A DNA stretch of 64,000 bases from Hemibagrus wyckioides (taxonomy: Eukaryota > Chordata > Actinopteri > Siluriformes > Bagridae): assembly GCF_019097595.1 (NCBI RefSeq), contig NC_080717.1:13076336-13140335 (forward strand), read 5' to 3'. Positions 1-10,509 of this stretch are shown here, piece after piece. The notes beneath the pieces were generated by a model. That model was not told the DNA's origin. It worked only from the letters and a program-made list of their open reading frames with translations, and searched no databases. The position numbers and the translations under genes are program-made. Each line of letters begins with the position of its first letter. Within the stretch, counting starts at the first letter, position 1.

Positions 1-175
1 GTTTCTAAAGAATGCACCTTGTAGTAATAGTTAAGCTCTGTGTTTATCCGCATCACCTGTACTTTTGTTTTTGTTCTGTGTAGCACCTCTGGTCCAGGAG
101 GAACGTTGATTCACTTCACTGTGTACTGCATCAGCTATATACGGTTAAAGTGACAATAAAGCTTCTTTGACTATG
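1..175 (+). repeat. LINE 3' tail
   Basis: The stretch ending gtgacaataaagcttctttgact resembles the 3' end of abundant fish LINEs. These finish with a 'gacaataaa' signal and a short simple tail, here ctatgactttgac. No coding part is visible; it begins before the window. Confidence 0.45.
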
Positions 176-284
176 ACTTTGACATGCTTGACCATGGGGA
201 TGCTGTTCTTGTGGTTGAATGCAAGCTGATGGAGGCAGTGTGAAGTTCTGCTGTGAAACTTGCAATATAGCTTTGACCACCTAC

Positions 285-440
285 CAGGGCTGCACAATTA
301 ATTGATTTTCTAATCGCGATTTTGATTACAGATGCCACGATTACGTAATTGTTCAAAGCTGCGGTTACAAAAAAAATCTACTTACATTATTCTGTGTGCT
401 TAAGGGGTGGTTATTGCATGTTACATTGTGAGGGGCAAAT
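285..440. mobile_element. Possible hAT transposon end
   Basis: Starts cagggctgcacaattaat, followed by ttttctaatcgcgatttt, which resembles the terminal sequence of common fish hAT elements. The opposite end and a target duplication were not found, so this is a partial copy or coincidental similarity. The rest, to about 840, shows no gene. Confidence 0.35.
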
Positions 441-839
441 AAAGACTTTTAATAGGCCTAATAGTCTGTAGGTGTGTCCTTATCAACGCCCCCAATTATC
501 CACTTGCACATGTCTATCTCGTCATGTTAATTTCACGAACATGTGCGCTGACAAAGAAACATCAACTAGTTTGCAAAGTGTTGCTGAGAAGAATCAGGAA
601 TTAGAACCGAAAAGAAAGGACTTTTGACTGACCTCTCTCTCTGCACGCACACACGCACCAAAGTACCGCGAGAATGTGTGCTCGAATATGCTCTAGAACC
701 GCTCTTGCGATACTTTGTCATACACCTATTGGTCTGTGCAGCGCCGCTTTCCCACAATGTGACAAAAATACCTTACAACCCTTGAGAGCGTCAGCAATAA
801 AAAAAAAAAACTTTCAGAAAACACAACAATCTTATTATT

Positions 840-2483
840 CAGATAATAGTCTAACTTATGAGTCTAACGTGAGGTCCTTCACGTTCTTCCTGGCGTTGGT
901 CCAGCATCGCTTGTTGTAGACTGAGTGCAGGTCATGGAGCTCGGTACGGATGATGCGCTCAGCTGATCGCACCATCCTCTGAAGAGCTTGTCTGTCCTGC
1001 ATGGTGCTGTTCCCGAACCAGGTTGTGATGCTTCCCATCAGGATTCTCTCTATGGTGCAGGAGTAAAAGTTCCTAAGCACTTTAGCGGGCAGCCAAAAGT
1101 CTCTCAAGCGTCTGAGGTGGAAGAGACGCTGCTGGGCCTTTTTCACCACGGTGTTGATGTGACAGGACCATGAAAGGTCCTGCGTAATGTGGACACAGAG
1201 GTATCTGAAGCTCTCCACTCTCTCCACTGGGCTGTCGTCAATCATGCTTTTTGCTGAAGTCCACTATCAGTTCCTTTGTCTTGCTGACCTTAAGGAGGAG
1301 GTTGTTCCTCTGGCACCAGTTCTCCAGATTCCTCATCTCCTACAGGTAGGCCATCTCATTGTCGTCGGAGATCAATCCGACCACAACAGTGTCGTCAGCA
1401 AACTTGATGGTGGTGGAGTTTGTAGTGGCTATACAGTCATGCGTGTACAAAGAGTATAGCCGGTGGCTCAGAACACAACCGTGGGGGGCTCCAGTGCTGA
1501 GGGTGAGGGAGGCTGAGACATGTCTGCCCATCCTTACTGCCTGTGGTTTGCCAGTTAGGAAATTGGAGATCCACTGACACAGAGATGTGCTGAGTCCCAT
1601 GTGCTCCAGCTTGGTGGTGAGTGTGGAGGGAATTATAGTGTTAAACACTGAACTGTAGTCAACAAACATCATTCTAACATAATTCCCCTTTCTAGTGTCC
1701 AGATGAGTGAGTGATGTGTGAAGGTGAGAAATGGCATCATTTGCGGCCTGTAAGCAAACTGTAGTGGATCCAGTGTGTATGGTAGTGAAGAGATGGTGAA
1801 GTCTCTGACCAGCGCTCAAAGCACTTCATCACTACTGAGGTCAGGGCTACCAGGCGGTAGTCATTGAGGGAAGCTGGATGGGGTTCTCAGAGCATAGAAG
1901 GTGTTCAGCTTGTCTGCTAGAGACACGTCCACATTCCTCATACCGGATGTTGGTGCTTTATAGTCCGTTATTGTCCTTAGCCCCTGCCACAGGCTCCTAG
2001 AGTCACTCTGTTGGAGCTGTGACTCTAGTTTCCTCCTGTAGCGCTTCTCGCTTCATGTCTCGGTGAAGCAGAGGAGATTGCAGTCCCGAATGTCTCTCTG
2101 GAACTTTACCCTGGCCCTGAGGTCATTGAGCTTGTTTTCCAGCGACTGGACATTGGTGAGCAGGATGCTGGGCAGAGGTGTGCGATGCACACGGGCTCTC
2201 AGCCTGTTCCTGACACCAGCTCGTTTCACCTGGGGCCGTCGCTTCGGGTCCTTTGTTGTTGCATCCTTTGTTCTCCCTCAGGATCTCACTCGACCAGCTT
2301 GGATCCGGGGTTAAAAGCATCGAAATGTGAGTACATTGTATACCAATAGAAACAAGAGTTTCTCTATCGTACCTAATGCACTCCATTTTGAAGCATTTGC
2401 CGGATTGAATGTACTGTAAGTTAACAAGAAAAAGGGGTCGGAGCAGTTGTGACGGCAGCCGACATCACCGGCGCCATCTTGGA
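840..2483 (-). mobile_element. Decayed non-LTR retrotransposon (L2/CR1/Rex-like LINE)
   Basis: On the minus strand the sequence runs from an ORF2-start-like region near 2480 to a 3' end near 840. Reverse transcriptase is recognisable: a [10 protein letters not shown] motif, [19 protein letters not shown], and the catalytic FADDT at about 1377-1402. The C-terminal part (ESFRYLCVHITQDLSWS, then ALQRMVRSAERI) lies at 856-1245. Material between the endonuclease start (2060-2480) and the RT core is missing around 1880-1900, so the copy is internally deleted. Frameshifts split the frame. A LINE of this kind copies itself by target-primed reverse transcription; this copy cannot. Confidence 0.8.
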
Positions 2484-4230
2484 ACAATTGCCTATTCTGT
2501 ATTATTTTAAAAATTCTGTTAAGAGAATAAAAATATAACGATGATTTAATGCAGCAAATTAATGGAACATGCAATCTGTGGAATTTTAATGTCTTAGCCT
2601 AGGTGTATATAAACTTTTGGTCAGAATTGTTTAGGCCTCATTATTTTAAGGAATTTAAATATAGTCGTCTTTTGGGTGGAGATTTGTTTTTTATTTTATT
2701 GTGCAGTAGTAAGTGGATACATAGGGATTTGTATGGCAGATTCTACACAATGTAAGGCTAATAGAAATCAGTTAAAATCCTGCTGCTACATAAAATGTGT
2801 AGATAAAAAAAATTCCTGATACAGTGGTAGAGAAAGTTTTTTAAAGAGATGCTTATTTAACATTTGTGGAAATAGTCTTGAGTTAAACAAAGTCTCAGTG
2901 AGGATTCTATGCTTCATCCTCTCTTGTGCTGCTTCACTGAGAGTGCTGATGTCATTTAGGCATTTTTTCTCACTTCCTTAGTAGTGAGCTCATTGGTATG
3001 TTTACTGTTTCAGGGCAAGCAATGTTCCCTGTTGTTGAAATTTGCTCATATTTGGGGTCTTGCACTCTGGCTCTTGTGAAACAGTTTTAAGCAGTGGAGG
3101 AAATCAGCAATAACACAGTGACAGCCCAGATGTGGACATTTGTTTTGTCCCTTTTCTGGCAAGATTAAGACAAACTGACAAAGAGGCATATTTGTATAAT
3201 ATAGGTTGAGCAACTGCATTGGACATTTAAATAATAGTTCATTAAATACACACAGCTAGTGCTTTGCTAGTGTTCAGAGTGACTTGTGACAAAAGCATAC
3301 AGTTTATATAAAAACACCTTTAATGTGAACTAGCAGCTAACATAATTTACGTTAAAAACATATAGAAACATTTTAGGGAAAATCCATTATCAGGTTGCAC
3401 ACATCCCTTGACTAGTATGTTTAATGAAGCCATTTTCCTTGTAGTACTGCTCCTTTAAGAATACCAACATTTCACATATGGCAAAATTTGTTAATTTTCT
3501 TCTTCAAAAGAAATCTTCTGTTCAGTGCACACTTCAAGCTGTATATACGATTTAGACTTAAGGTCTAACTAGGGTATTTAAAAACATTGATCTTCAAAAG
3601 ACATTTCTTTGTTGATTTGGGATTTTTTTTGGTTCATTATCATGCTGGAAGGTAAAAGGTTTCAGATCTTTTCACATCTCCAGCTGTTTGAAGGTTTTGT
3701 GCCAAAATAGATTGATACTTAGAGCTCCCTCAATATTGTCCATATCATGCCATGCCAGGTACAGCTCCCCATTTATATTTTAATTAAAGTGTGTGCATTT
3801 CTGAACGAATGCACAGAAGAAATTGGTTTTAAAAAATCCTAACAAAATAATAGTTTATTAACTAGATTTTTAAAGTTTGTTGTGACAAACTTTGATGTTG
3901 GCTTGTCAAAGCAAGTAGTCATCACGTGACGTCACCTGGACACACGTCACAAAGCTCCCCTCATTGTGCTGAGTGTTTTGATATGTCACATGTATATGTT
4001 GCAGTAGTTTTGTGATTTTGATAATATTGGGGGGGGCTCAACGGGAAAACCAAAATTCTGATCGGTTGCAAAATTTACAGCTTCATCTGGCCCAAGAATG
4101 TGAAGGAGCTGGCGATATTTGGTGTCGATATCTTGAAAGCCTGCCAAATTATAAACCTCCAAAATTTTGAATGGGATTCTATCTGGAAAAAGGCCACTTT
4201 GAGCTTCCGTACTGGGAATACTGGAATTCC
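2484..4230. other. No gene recognised (intronic or intergenic)
   Basis: AT-rich sequence with no convincing coding signal, splice-bounded exon or repeat that I can name. A short poly-G run lies at about 4030-4036. Confidence 0.5.
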
Positions 4231-4470
4231 GCTAAAGCTAACGTTAATGCTAATGTTACTGCTAATGCTAATGCTAATGTTAACGTTCATGCTAATGCTA
4301 ACGTTAACGCTAGTGCTAAAGTTCATGCTAATGCTAATGTCACTGCAAATGCTAACGTTCATGCTAATGCTAACGTTACTGCTAATGCTAACGTTACTGC
4401 TAATGCTAACGTTACTGCTAATGCTAACGTTAATGCTAATGTTACTGCTAATACTGTTAATGCTATTGCT
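4231..4470. repeat. Hexanucleotide array (GCTAAY/GTTAMT type)
   Basis: About 38 tandem hexamers drawn from gctaat, gctaac, gttact, gttaat and gttcat, with an 18-bp higher-order unit (gctaacgttactgctaat) between about 4369 and 4430. The 6-bp period, with few stop codons in the frames, creates long open frames on both strands (alternating Ala-Asn/Val-Thr on plus, Ser-Ile/Asn-Val on minus). I regard them as by-products of the repeat. No start context or homology supports a protein. Confidence 0.85.
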
Positions 4471-4860
4471 AACCCCAAAATTAGCAAAATTGCAATAGTA
4501 CCACAACATACACGTGTGATGCATCAAAACGCTCAGCACATTGAGGGGAACTGTGTGACATGTGTTCAGGTCACATATCCACCCACCTCCAAAAGTATTG
4601 GCACCCTATCGATTCACTCGCCTCCAGATGAATCGGGACCCTATCAGTCTGCTCTCCACCAAATATATTGCTATCCAATCTGTCCACCTGTCTCTAAAAA
4701 CCATTGGACTTATTGCTTTGTCAAGCCAATATCAAAGCTTGTCGCAACGAACTTTACAAATCTAGTTAACAAATTGCATTTTAATGAACTGACCTTTTAA
4801 TTGACGCATTATTTTCTTTATTAAAGATTATTTGTTACTCCCTTATTATGACACCGACAC
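4471..4860. other. No gene recognised
   Basis: Downstream flank of the hexamer array. It contains an aaaagtattggcaccctat segment of the sort found at some Tc1-type ends, but no matching opposite end. Confidence 0.35.
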
Positions 4861-4861
4861 T

Positions 4862-5760
4862 AACTTATACACTGATCAGCCATAATATTATGACCACTGA
4901 CAGGTTTTTTTTTTTTTTTGCATATTCATGCAGTTATCTAATTATCCAATTATGTGACTGCAGCACAGTGCCCAAACCATGCAGATACAGGGAATCAGTT
5001 AATGTTCAGATCAAACATCAAAATGAGGGGAAAAAGACTTTTGACTTTTTCACTTAGATTGTGGATGTTGGCAAATAAAGCTGATGGACTCTTTCTGATG
5101 GAGCTGATAGACTGTTTAACTGCTTAGAGAGAGCTAAGGAAATTGACCAGAGTGGTTCAATCTGCCAGGTAGTATTATAGTAAATAATCACTTTTTACAA
5201 CTATGTTGAGCGGAAAAGCATCTCAACATGCACAAAACGTCAAACCTTGAGGTGGATGGGTTATAATAGCAGAAGACCACAGGTGTTCATGTGATCACCT
5301 TAGATTCTTGACTTTGGCTGACAGGAGTGGTGATCTTTTGCTGTTCTATACCATCCACCCCAAAGTTTGATGTTTTGTGCATGCTGAGTTTTTGCCTACC
5401 TGAGAAGTAATAGTGGTTATTTGAGTTATTGTAGACTTTTTGTCTGCTCAAGCCAGTCTGGTCATTCCCCTCTGATCCCGCTCAGCAAGAAAGTGTTCTG
5501 ACTGTAGACCCTGAAGCTCTTGATCTGCATCTGTATGATTTTGTGCTTTGTGCTGCCACTTGATAATTGGCTTATTGGATAACTGCATAAATGGAAGGTT
5601 GAGAGATGCTCCACGTAAAGTGGACAGTGAGTAGATATGAAAATGGAATATAATTAAATATGTAGTAGATATCACTGAATGATCAATGGAGTTGAAGAAA
5701 CCGCAGCAGGCTTTGTCACACATACATACATGATCACACATTGAAATTCTTTTTTGCTCA
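4862..5760 (-). mobile_element. DNA-transposon remnant with 'gatcagccataatattatgacca' type end
   Basis: The left edge reads ctgatcagccataatattat, a terminal motif common in a fish Tc1-like family. Related ends or internal parts occur at about 25250-25795, 29660-29935, 41000-41610 and 57780-57990. The body here is strongly decayed, with no open transposase frame and no clear right end. Confidence 0.45.
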
Positions 5761-6465
5761 TTAGGGAGTTAAGAAGATCAGAGAGAAGCCATGATTTGGC
5801 ATCCATGGAGTAGAGTGGGTTCAGAACTCAAGGTCCCAACAGTGGCAGCCTGTTGGTGGTGGGGGTGCTGAGTGTGACTTGCATCAATGTGACACAAATG
5901 TTTTAGATGGCAGTCAAGGCTACTGTAGAAGAAACCAGAAAGCATGTATATTCAGTTTGTTAACTTTTCTTTTGATGTCAGTAATATGCATTAACTGTGA
6001 ATTCTGGAGAGTTTGAAAATATTGAGCAGTAGTATGCTATTTCTATATTTTCGATATTCCCTCAGCCCAAATGAAACAATGTTAGAGGACTTGTCCCATA
6101 AGCCTTGTGTTTGACACGTCGCAACACTTCTTCAGTTTATCTCTAACTTTTTGTACTATTTGCTACAAGGCAGTAAGGTTCCCACATGTAGTACTAGCTC
6201 TGGTAGTGCTGCCTAGTGTGTAAATAGAAGTGAATATTATGAAACATAAGCAGCAAATTTGTGTAACATTATTCAAGGCAGCAATAATCAGTTTCATGTG
6301 TAGTAGACAGCTGTTTGGGTAATATATAAAGTGGGCAAACAGCAGTGACTAATCTGACACTGAAGACACTGTTAAACAACAGTGCATCTACTTAACATAT
6401 TCATTATAGCTAAACTAGCATGTCAACATGGAAGAATCTATATACTCAGTACTGTTTGATATCAC
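5761..6465. other. No gene recognised
   Basis: AT-rich sequence without coding or repeat features that I can support. Confidence 0.45.
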
Positions 6466-7170
6466 TTATACTGTCCCCTCTGAAAGTATTGGAATGCAAG
6501 GTTAATACTTTTATTTTTACTATACACTGAAGACATTTTGGTTTGAGATGAAAATATGAATGAGATGATGGATCAGAATTTCAGTTTTCATTTCCTGATA
6601 ATTAAATCTAGATGTATCACACAACTTTTAACAAAGCACCTTTGGTGGTGGACCAAGCATGCTTGGTGAGCAAATAGCAGACAGTCTTCATGTCAGTGAA
6701 AGTAAATAACACTTTCCATTTGGTTGCATAAACCTTGCTTCATTAGGTTGGTGAACCAATATCATCACCAGATTGTTGCATTCTTCTTTTCTTAGCTTGT
6801 GCCACAGCTTCTTTCAGTTGTTTGTTTTGGGGAAGTCCTTTGTTTTGTTTGTAGTGTGATTTTAAGTCACTGTCTTGCTGCTTGATGCAGTTTTTTCTTA
6901 AGGTGATTGATTGAATTTCTCTTTAAATTGTCAGACAGAATGTTTCTGTTGGCTTATGAATTCATTTAGCTGTCAAACCCAGACCATCTCCACACATTTG
7001 AACTTGTTGTGAGTTGTAGATCATGAGCAGATGTTTTCTTTCTCCATAGTTTGTTTCATTACCTTAGTAGAGGTAAATTTTGGTTCTAGAACTTTTGTAG
7101 CTCATCTCGGCATTGTTTTGCAGTTTCTAATCTGGCCTTCCGATTTTTACTACTGATGAATGGTTTGCAT
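6466..7170 (-). mobile_element. Tc1-like remnant (family also at 23925-24700)
   Basis: Starts with ctgtcccctctgaaagtatt, a terminal-repeat-like sequence. It shares segments with 23925-24700: ctgaagacattttggtttgag versus ctgaagacacttgggtttgag, and gccacagcttctttcagtt. No intact transposase frame remains. Confidence 0.45.
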
Positions 7171-7188
7171 CTTGTGGTATGTGATATA

Positions 7189-8038
7189 CAGCTCTGGAAA
7201 AAAAATAAGAGACCGCTGCAAAATAATCAGTTTCTTATGTTTTTCTCTTACTGGTGCATGTATTGGTGAGATGAAAAGTTTTGTTTCATTTTTTGTGAAT
7301 TGTTGTTGTTTGTGTATTGTTATTTTGAGTGTATATTTAAAGGTAATGACAACACGTCAAAATGACCCAAGATCATGCAGTATTTGCAGAGCTTTAATAG
7401 ATAGATAGATACTGTAGATAGATTTCATAAAGGGAAATTCACAGCTTCCAGCAGTATCCACAAACACAGGTAATAAATAAAATAGGAAGGAATATAACAA
7501 AAATACTAAAAAACCCAAATTAGGGTAAACTATAAAAAGTATAACAAAAAATATTTCAAATAACAAAATATTACACAATTTAACAAAATATAGCAGAAAA
7601 ATACTAAATACAGAGATTTAAGGAATAAATATGGAGAATGAAAAACAAGATAAATAATGTGCAAAACAAGTGTTCAAGGTTACAGACCTAGTTGATATGC
7701 AAAAACTGCGTGTTTGAGTCCTGTGCAAATCTCAATTTAAATAACTCAAATAAAACAAAATGCAAATAATTTGTAACCAAATTGTTATTGCTTTGGCTAA
7801 ATAACATTTAGAAATCAGTATTTGGTGGAATAACCCCGATTTTTGGCATGCACTCCACCTGTTTTTCACATTGCTTTTGGGTAAATTTATACCACTCTTT
7901 TTGCAAAAAAGCAAACAGCTCAGCTTTGCTTGATGGTTTGTGACCATCCATCTTCCTCTTGATGACATTCCAGAAGTTTTCAATAGGGTTCAAATCTGGA
8001 GATTGGGCAGTGGTCTCTCATTTTGTTTCTAGAGCTGT
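7189..8038 (-). mobile_element. Tc1-like element, decayed, interrupted by a LINE tail
   Basis: Inverted ends match: cagctctgg with aataagagacc at the left, and ggtctctcattttg with tagagctgtg at the right. The minus strand keeps a transposase C-terminus, NPIENFWNVIKRKMDGHKP, including the NPIE motif that holds the catalytic glutamate. The segment between about 7399 and 7735 is foreign. Related copies lie at 18985-19290, 22863-23260 and 33469-33960. Confidence 0.75.
7399..7735 (-). repeat. LINE 3' tail inserted in the Tc1-like element
   Basis: Begins with agatagatagatactgtaga and aaagggaaattc, the reverse complement of a common fish LINE tail (gaatttcctt, tcaataaagtatctatc; a sense copy is at about 38194-38236). 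The interrupted transposon sequence resumes at ataactcaaataaaac, with similar tttaata/tttaaata flanks suggesting a target duplication. Confidence 0.5.
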
Positions 8039-8047
8039 GTATATATA

Positions 8048-8600
8048 CACTACCAGTCAAAAGTTTGGACACACCTTCTAATTCAATGTTTTTTGTTTAG
8101 TGACTTATTTTCTACATTCTAGAACAATACTGGAGATTTGAAAACTATGAAATAACACACATGGACTTAAGTAATCCATATGTAATGACAAAAAACAACA
8201 GTCAGTTGTTATTTTAAGACACAAAGGTCAGGTGTTCTGGAATAGTTCTTGCAAGAACAGTATTGTCAAGTGCATTTGAAAAACCCATCAAGCACCATGA
8301 TGAAACTGGCTCACATGAAGACCATCCCAGTAAAGCAAGACCAAAATTTACCTCTGCTGCAGAGGAGAAGTTCATTTAGAGTTGCCAGCCTCAGAAATCA
8401 CCAATTAACAGCACCTCAGATTAGAGCCATTATGAAAGCTTTACAGAGCATAAGTAGCAGACATATCTCAATATAAACTGTTCAAAGGACATTATTGTGT
8501 ATTTCGGCTGCCTTCAGCATTGTTTTACAATGTAGAAAGAAATAAACATCAGGAAAGACCATGGAATTAGAAGGTGTGTCCAAACTTTTGACTGTGTGTG
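8048..8600 (+). mobile_element. Non-autonomous Tc1-like element
   Basis: Inverted ends are cagtcaaaagtttggacaca at the left and tgtgtccaaacttttgactg at the right, flanked by TA-rich sequence. The 550-bp interior is an internally deleted transposase: it keeps segments like tctgctgcagaggagaagtt and cacctcagattagagcc but lacks the catalytic domain. Confidence 0.8.
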
Positions 8601-8610
8601 TGTGTGGTGT

Positions 8611-8616
8611 GTATAT

Positions 8617-8650
<34 letters not shown>

Positions 8651-8665
8651 GTGTATATATTAATA

Positions 8666-8732
<67 letters not shown>
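8611..8732. repeat. (TA)n microsatellite
   Basis: Long, nearly pure TA dinucleotide tract with a few TG steps, immediately beside the non-autonomous Tc1 element. Apparent Tyr-Ile frames here are repeat artefacts. Confidence 0.95.
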
Positions 8733-8736
<4 letters not shown>

Positions 8737-8919
8737 AAATCATGCGAGTGTGCGCGTGAGCCAGGTTGCGCGAGTGTGTGTGTGCAGTGAGCGAGGGTGC
8801 ATCTGCATGAGTGAGGGTGCATACAGTAAAGGAGGGTGCGTGTATGTAAGTGAGGACATCTATAGGTTTCACAGATTAACAAGCTTTGATGAGCTGTTAA
8901 ATTAAAGATGGTAACTCAC

Positions 8920-10394
8920 CACAGGTCTTTGATATTGCTTCTTTTTCCCTGAGGTCCCCATAGAGCTGTAGCATATCTGTGTGATATGATGTCTGTTGTC
9001 TATAGAGGAAAACAATAATAAAATGCAATGCAGTGGCCAAAGAAGTCTGTTTTACCCTAACAACCAAAATTTTAAAAAAATAAAACAGATTTAGTGCTTT
9101 GGACAACAAAATGATTATAAAGCCCATGCCTGAATATGTCACAACTTCTACAAAAATCATAAATGCACTGCAGGAACTCTACCTGCTCATCAAAATTGTT
9201 CAGGATAAGTTTCATTTCATCTGCAAGGTTTTTGGTCTTTGCACGATACATTTTGATGAGGGTGTTGCTATTTTTGTTAAGAGATGGCATAAAGGCTGTT
9301 TTGAGGTCTACACTTGTGATCCTTCTGAACTGTGCACAGACCTGAGAAAGTAAATGATGAATTGATTTTATTAATACAAAAGACTAAACAATAAGGATAA
9401 AATTATATATAAACTACTAATTAATGTAACTTACTTGCTCCTTCAAAAAGAGGCAAGGCCATCTTTCTTTGATGATGGAGACCAAGGGCTGCTCGTTGAC
9501 AATTTCTTTTCTCCTGAGAGAGAACGTACTTTCCATGTTTGTGTTAGTTGTCATAGCCATGTTACTTTTCTTGAATTCAATCTCAAGCTGTTCCCTTTGA
9601 CTCCTCCAATGCGACATCAACTCCAACAGGATTGTCTGGAAGAAAGTTGATTATCTTCATGGTTTCTTCTAGGGAAGTCTTGAACTATCACTTCCTCTGC
9701 TGTTAAGCTCTGTACATCCAGCACTGTGCAATTTTTGTCTGTAGTTCCCCATTTTTAATTTTAAACTTCCAGCCTTTGCACCCTGTGTCACAGCCAAGCT
9801 CTCTTAAACACGGATGTTTGGAAACTAAAGCAACTGACACTTGTTCAATTTCAGCATCATTTGGGTAAGCTTTATAAGGATACATTGCTTCAGCTAACCT
9901 TTCCAATACTTCTGTTTTGATCTTGCGTGTAACATTCAGAATAATTTTCTGTTTTTCAAAAACTTCATTAGCTTTTCTTAGTCTAAACTCTAAATCATAG
10001 CAGAATTTTGGTATCACAAAAACCTGTGGCCACCTCTCTTCTCTGGCTGTGGAAATGGATGTACTGGACGCACTGGGTGACATGCTAGCAGTGTCAAGGG
10101 TAAAATGGGTGTCGGACCCTGTGTTTTCATTTCTTGGTGTTTCTACTTGTGGTGTAGTTTTATCCAGTTCCCATACAATTTTTAGCATTGCTTTATCAGC
10201 TGGAAGATCTTCAATTTCAGTTTAATTGCATAGCTGGCCCCCAAAATCATCATACTGAATGACAAAGTTTCTATCAATTTTTAGTTTGTCACAAAGGATG
10301 TCTTTGAGCTCACCTATTGATGATGGCACATTTGGGAGTGTCAGCTTCTTAATGCACTCTGGGTTCACAATTTTTGTAGCAGCATTGTGGTTTT
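8920..10394 (-). pseudogene. Decayed SAMD3-like module downstream of the transposase remnant
   Basis: Three minus-strand exons follow the transposase remnant in the same orientation. The first (10394 to 9435) starts after a tttttcctcag acceptor. It carries a small ubiquitin-like/PB1-like start (LTLPNVPSSIGELKDIL), a stop TAA at 10224-10222, then RWPQVFVIPKF, a conserved block with YPNDAEIEQVSVALVSKHP, and ERWPCLFLKEQ before a gtaagt donor. The second exon (9341 to 9183) is 159 bp and open for 53 codons, beginning VCAQFRRITSVDLKTAFMPS. The third (8999 to 8920) ends at gtgagt. This order is what I know from fish proteins annotated as SAMD3-like. Frameshifts occur near 9755 and within exon 3. 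Whether it was one gene with the upstream transposase or a separate neighbour cannot be settled here. Confidence 0.66.
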
Positions 10395-10509
10395 CTGAGG
10401 AAAAACATGTGAACAAATCATAGTGTCAAATAACGATCATACTAAAGTGTGTACTTCGATCAGATTAGTGCTGCTAACAGTAAAGTTCTGAAAACACTTT
10501 AGTTTAAAA

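Noticed and set aside
4171..4800. 209-residue plus-strand frame rich in Ala-Asn and Val-Thr
   Set aside because: Almost all of it is the hexamer array. No signal sequence, domain or homologous neighbourhood supports a protein.
7160..7408. Hydrophobic 82-residue frame resembling a small membrane protein
   Set aside because: It crosses the edge of the Tc1-like element, and the same DNA recurs in other copies without an open frame.
8596..8882. Tyr-Ile-rich frames on both strands
   Set aside because: They translate the TA microsatellite.
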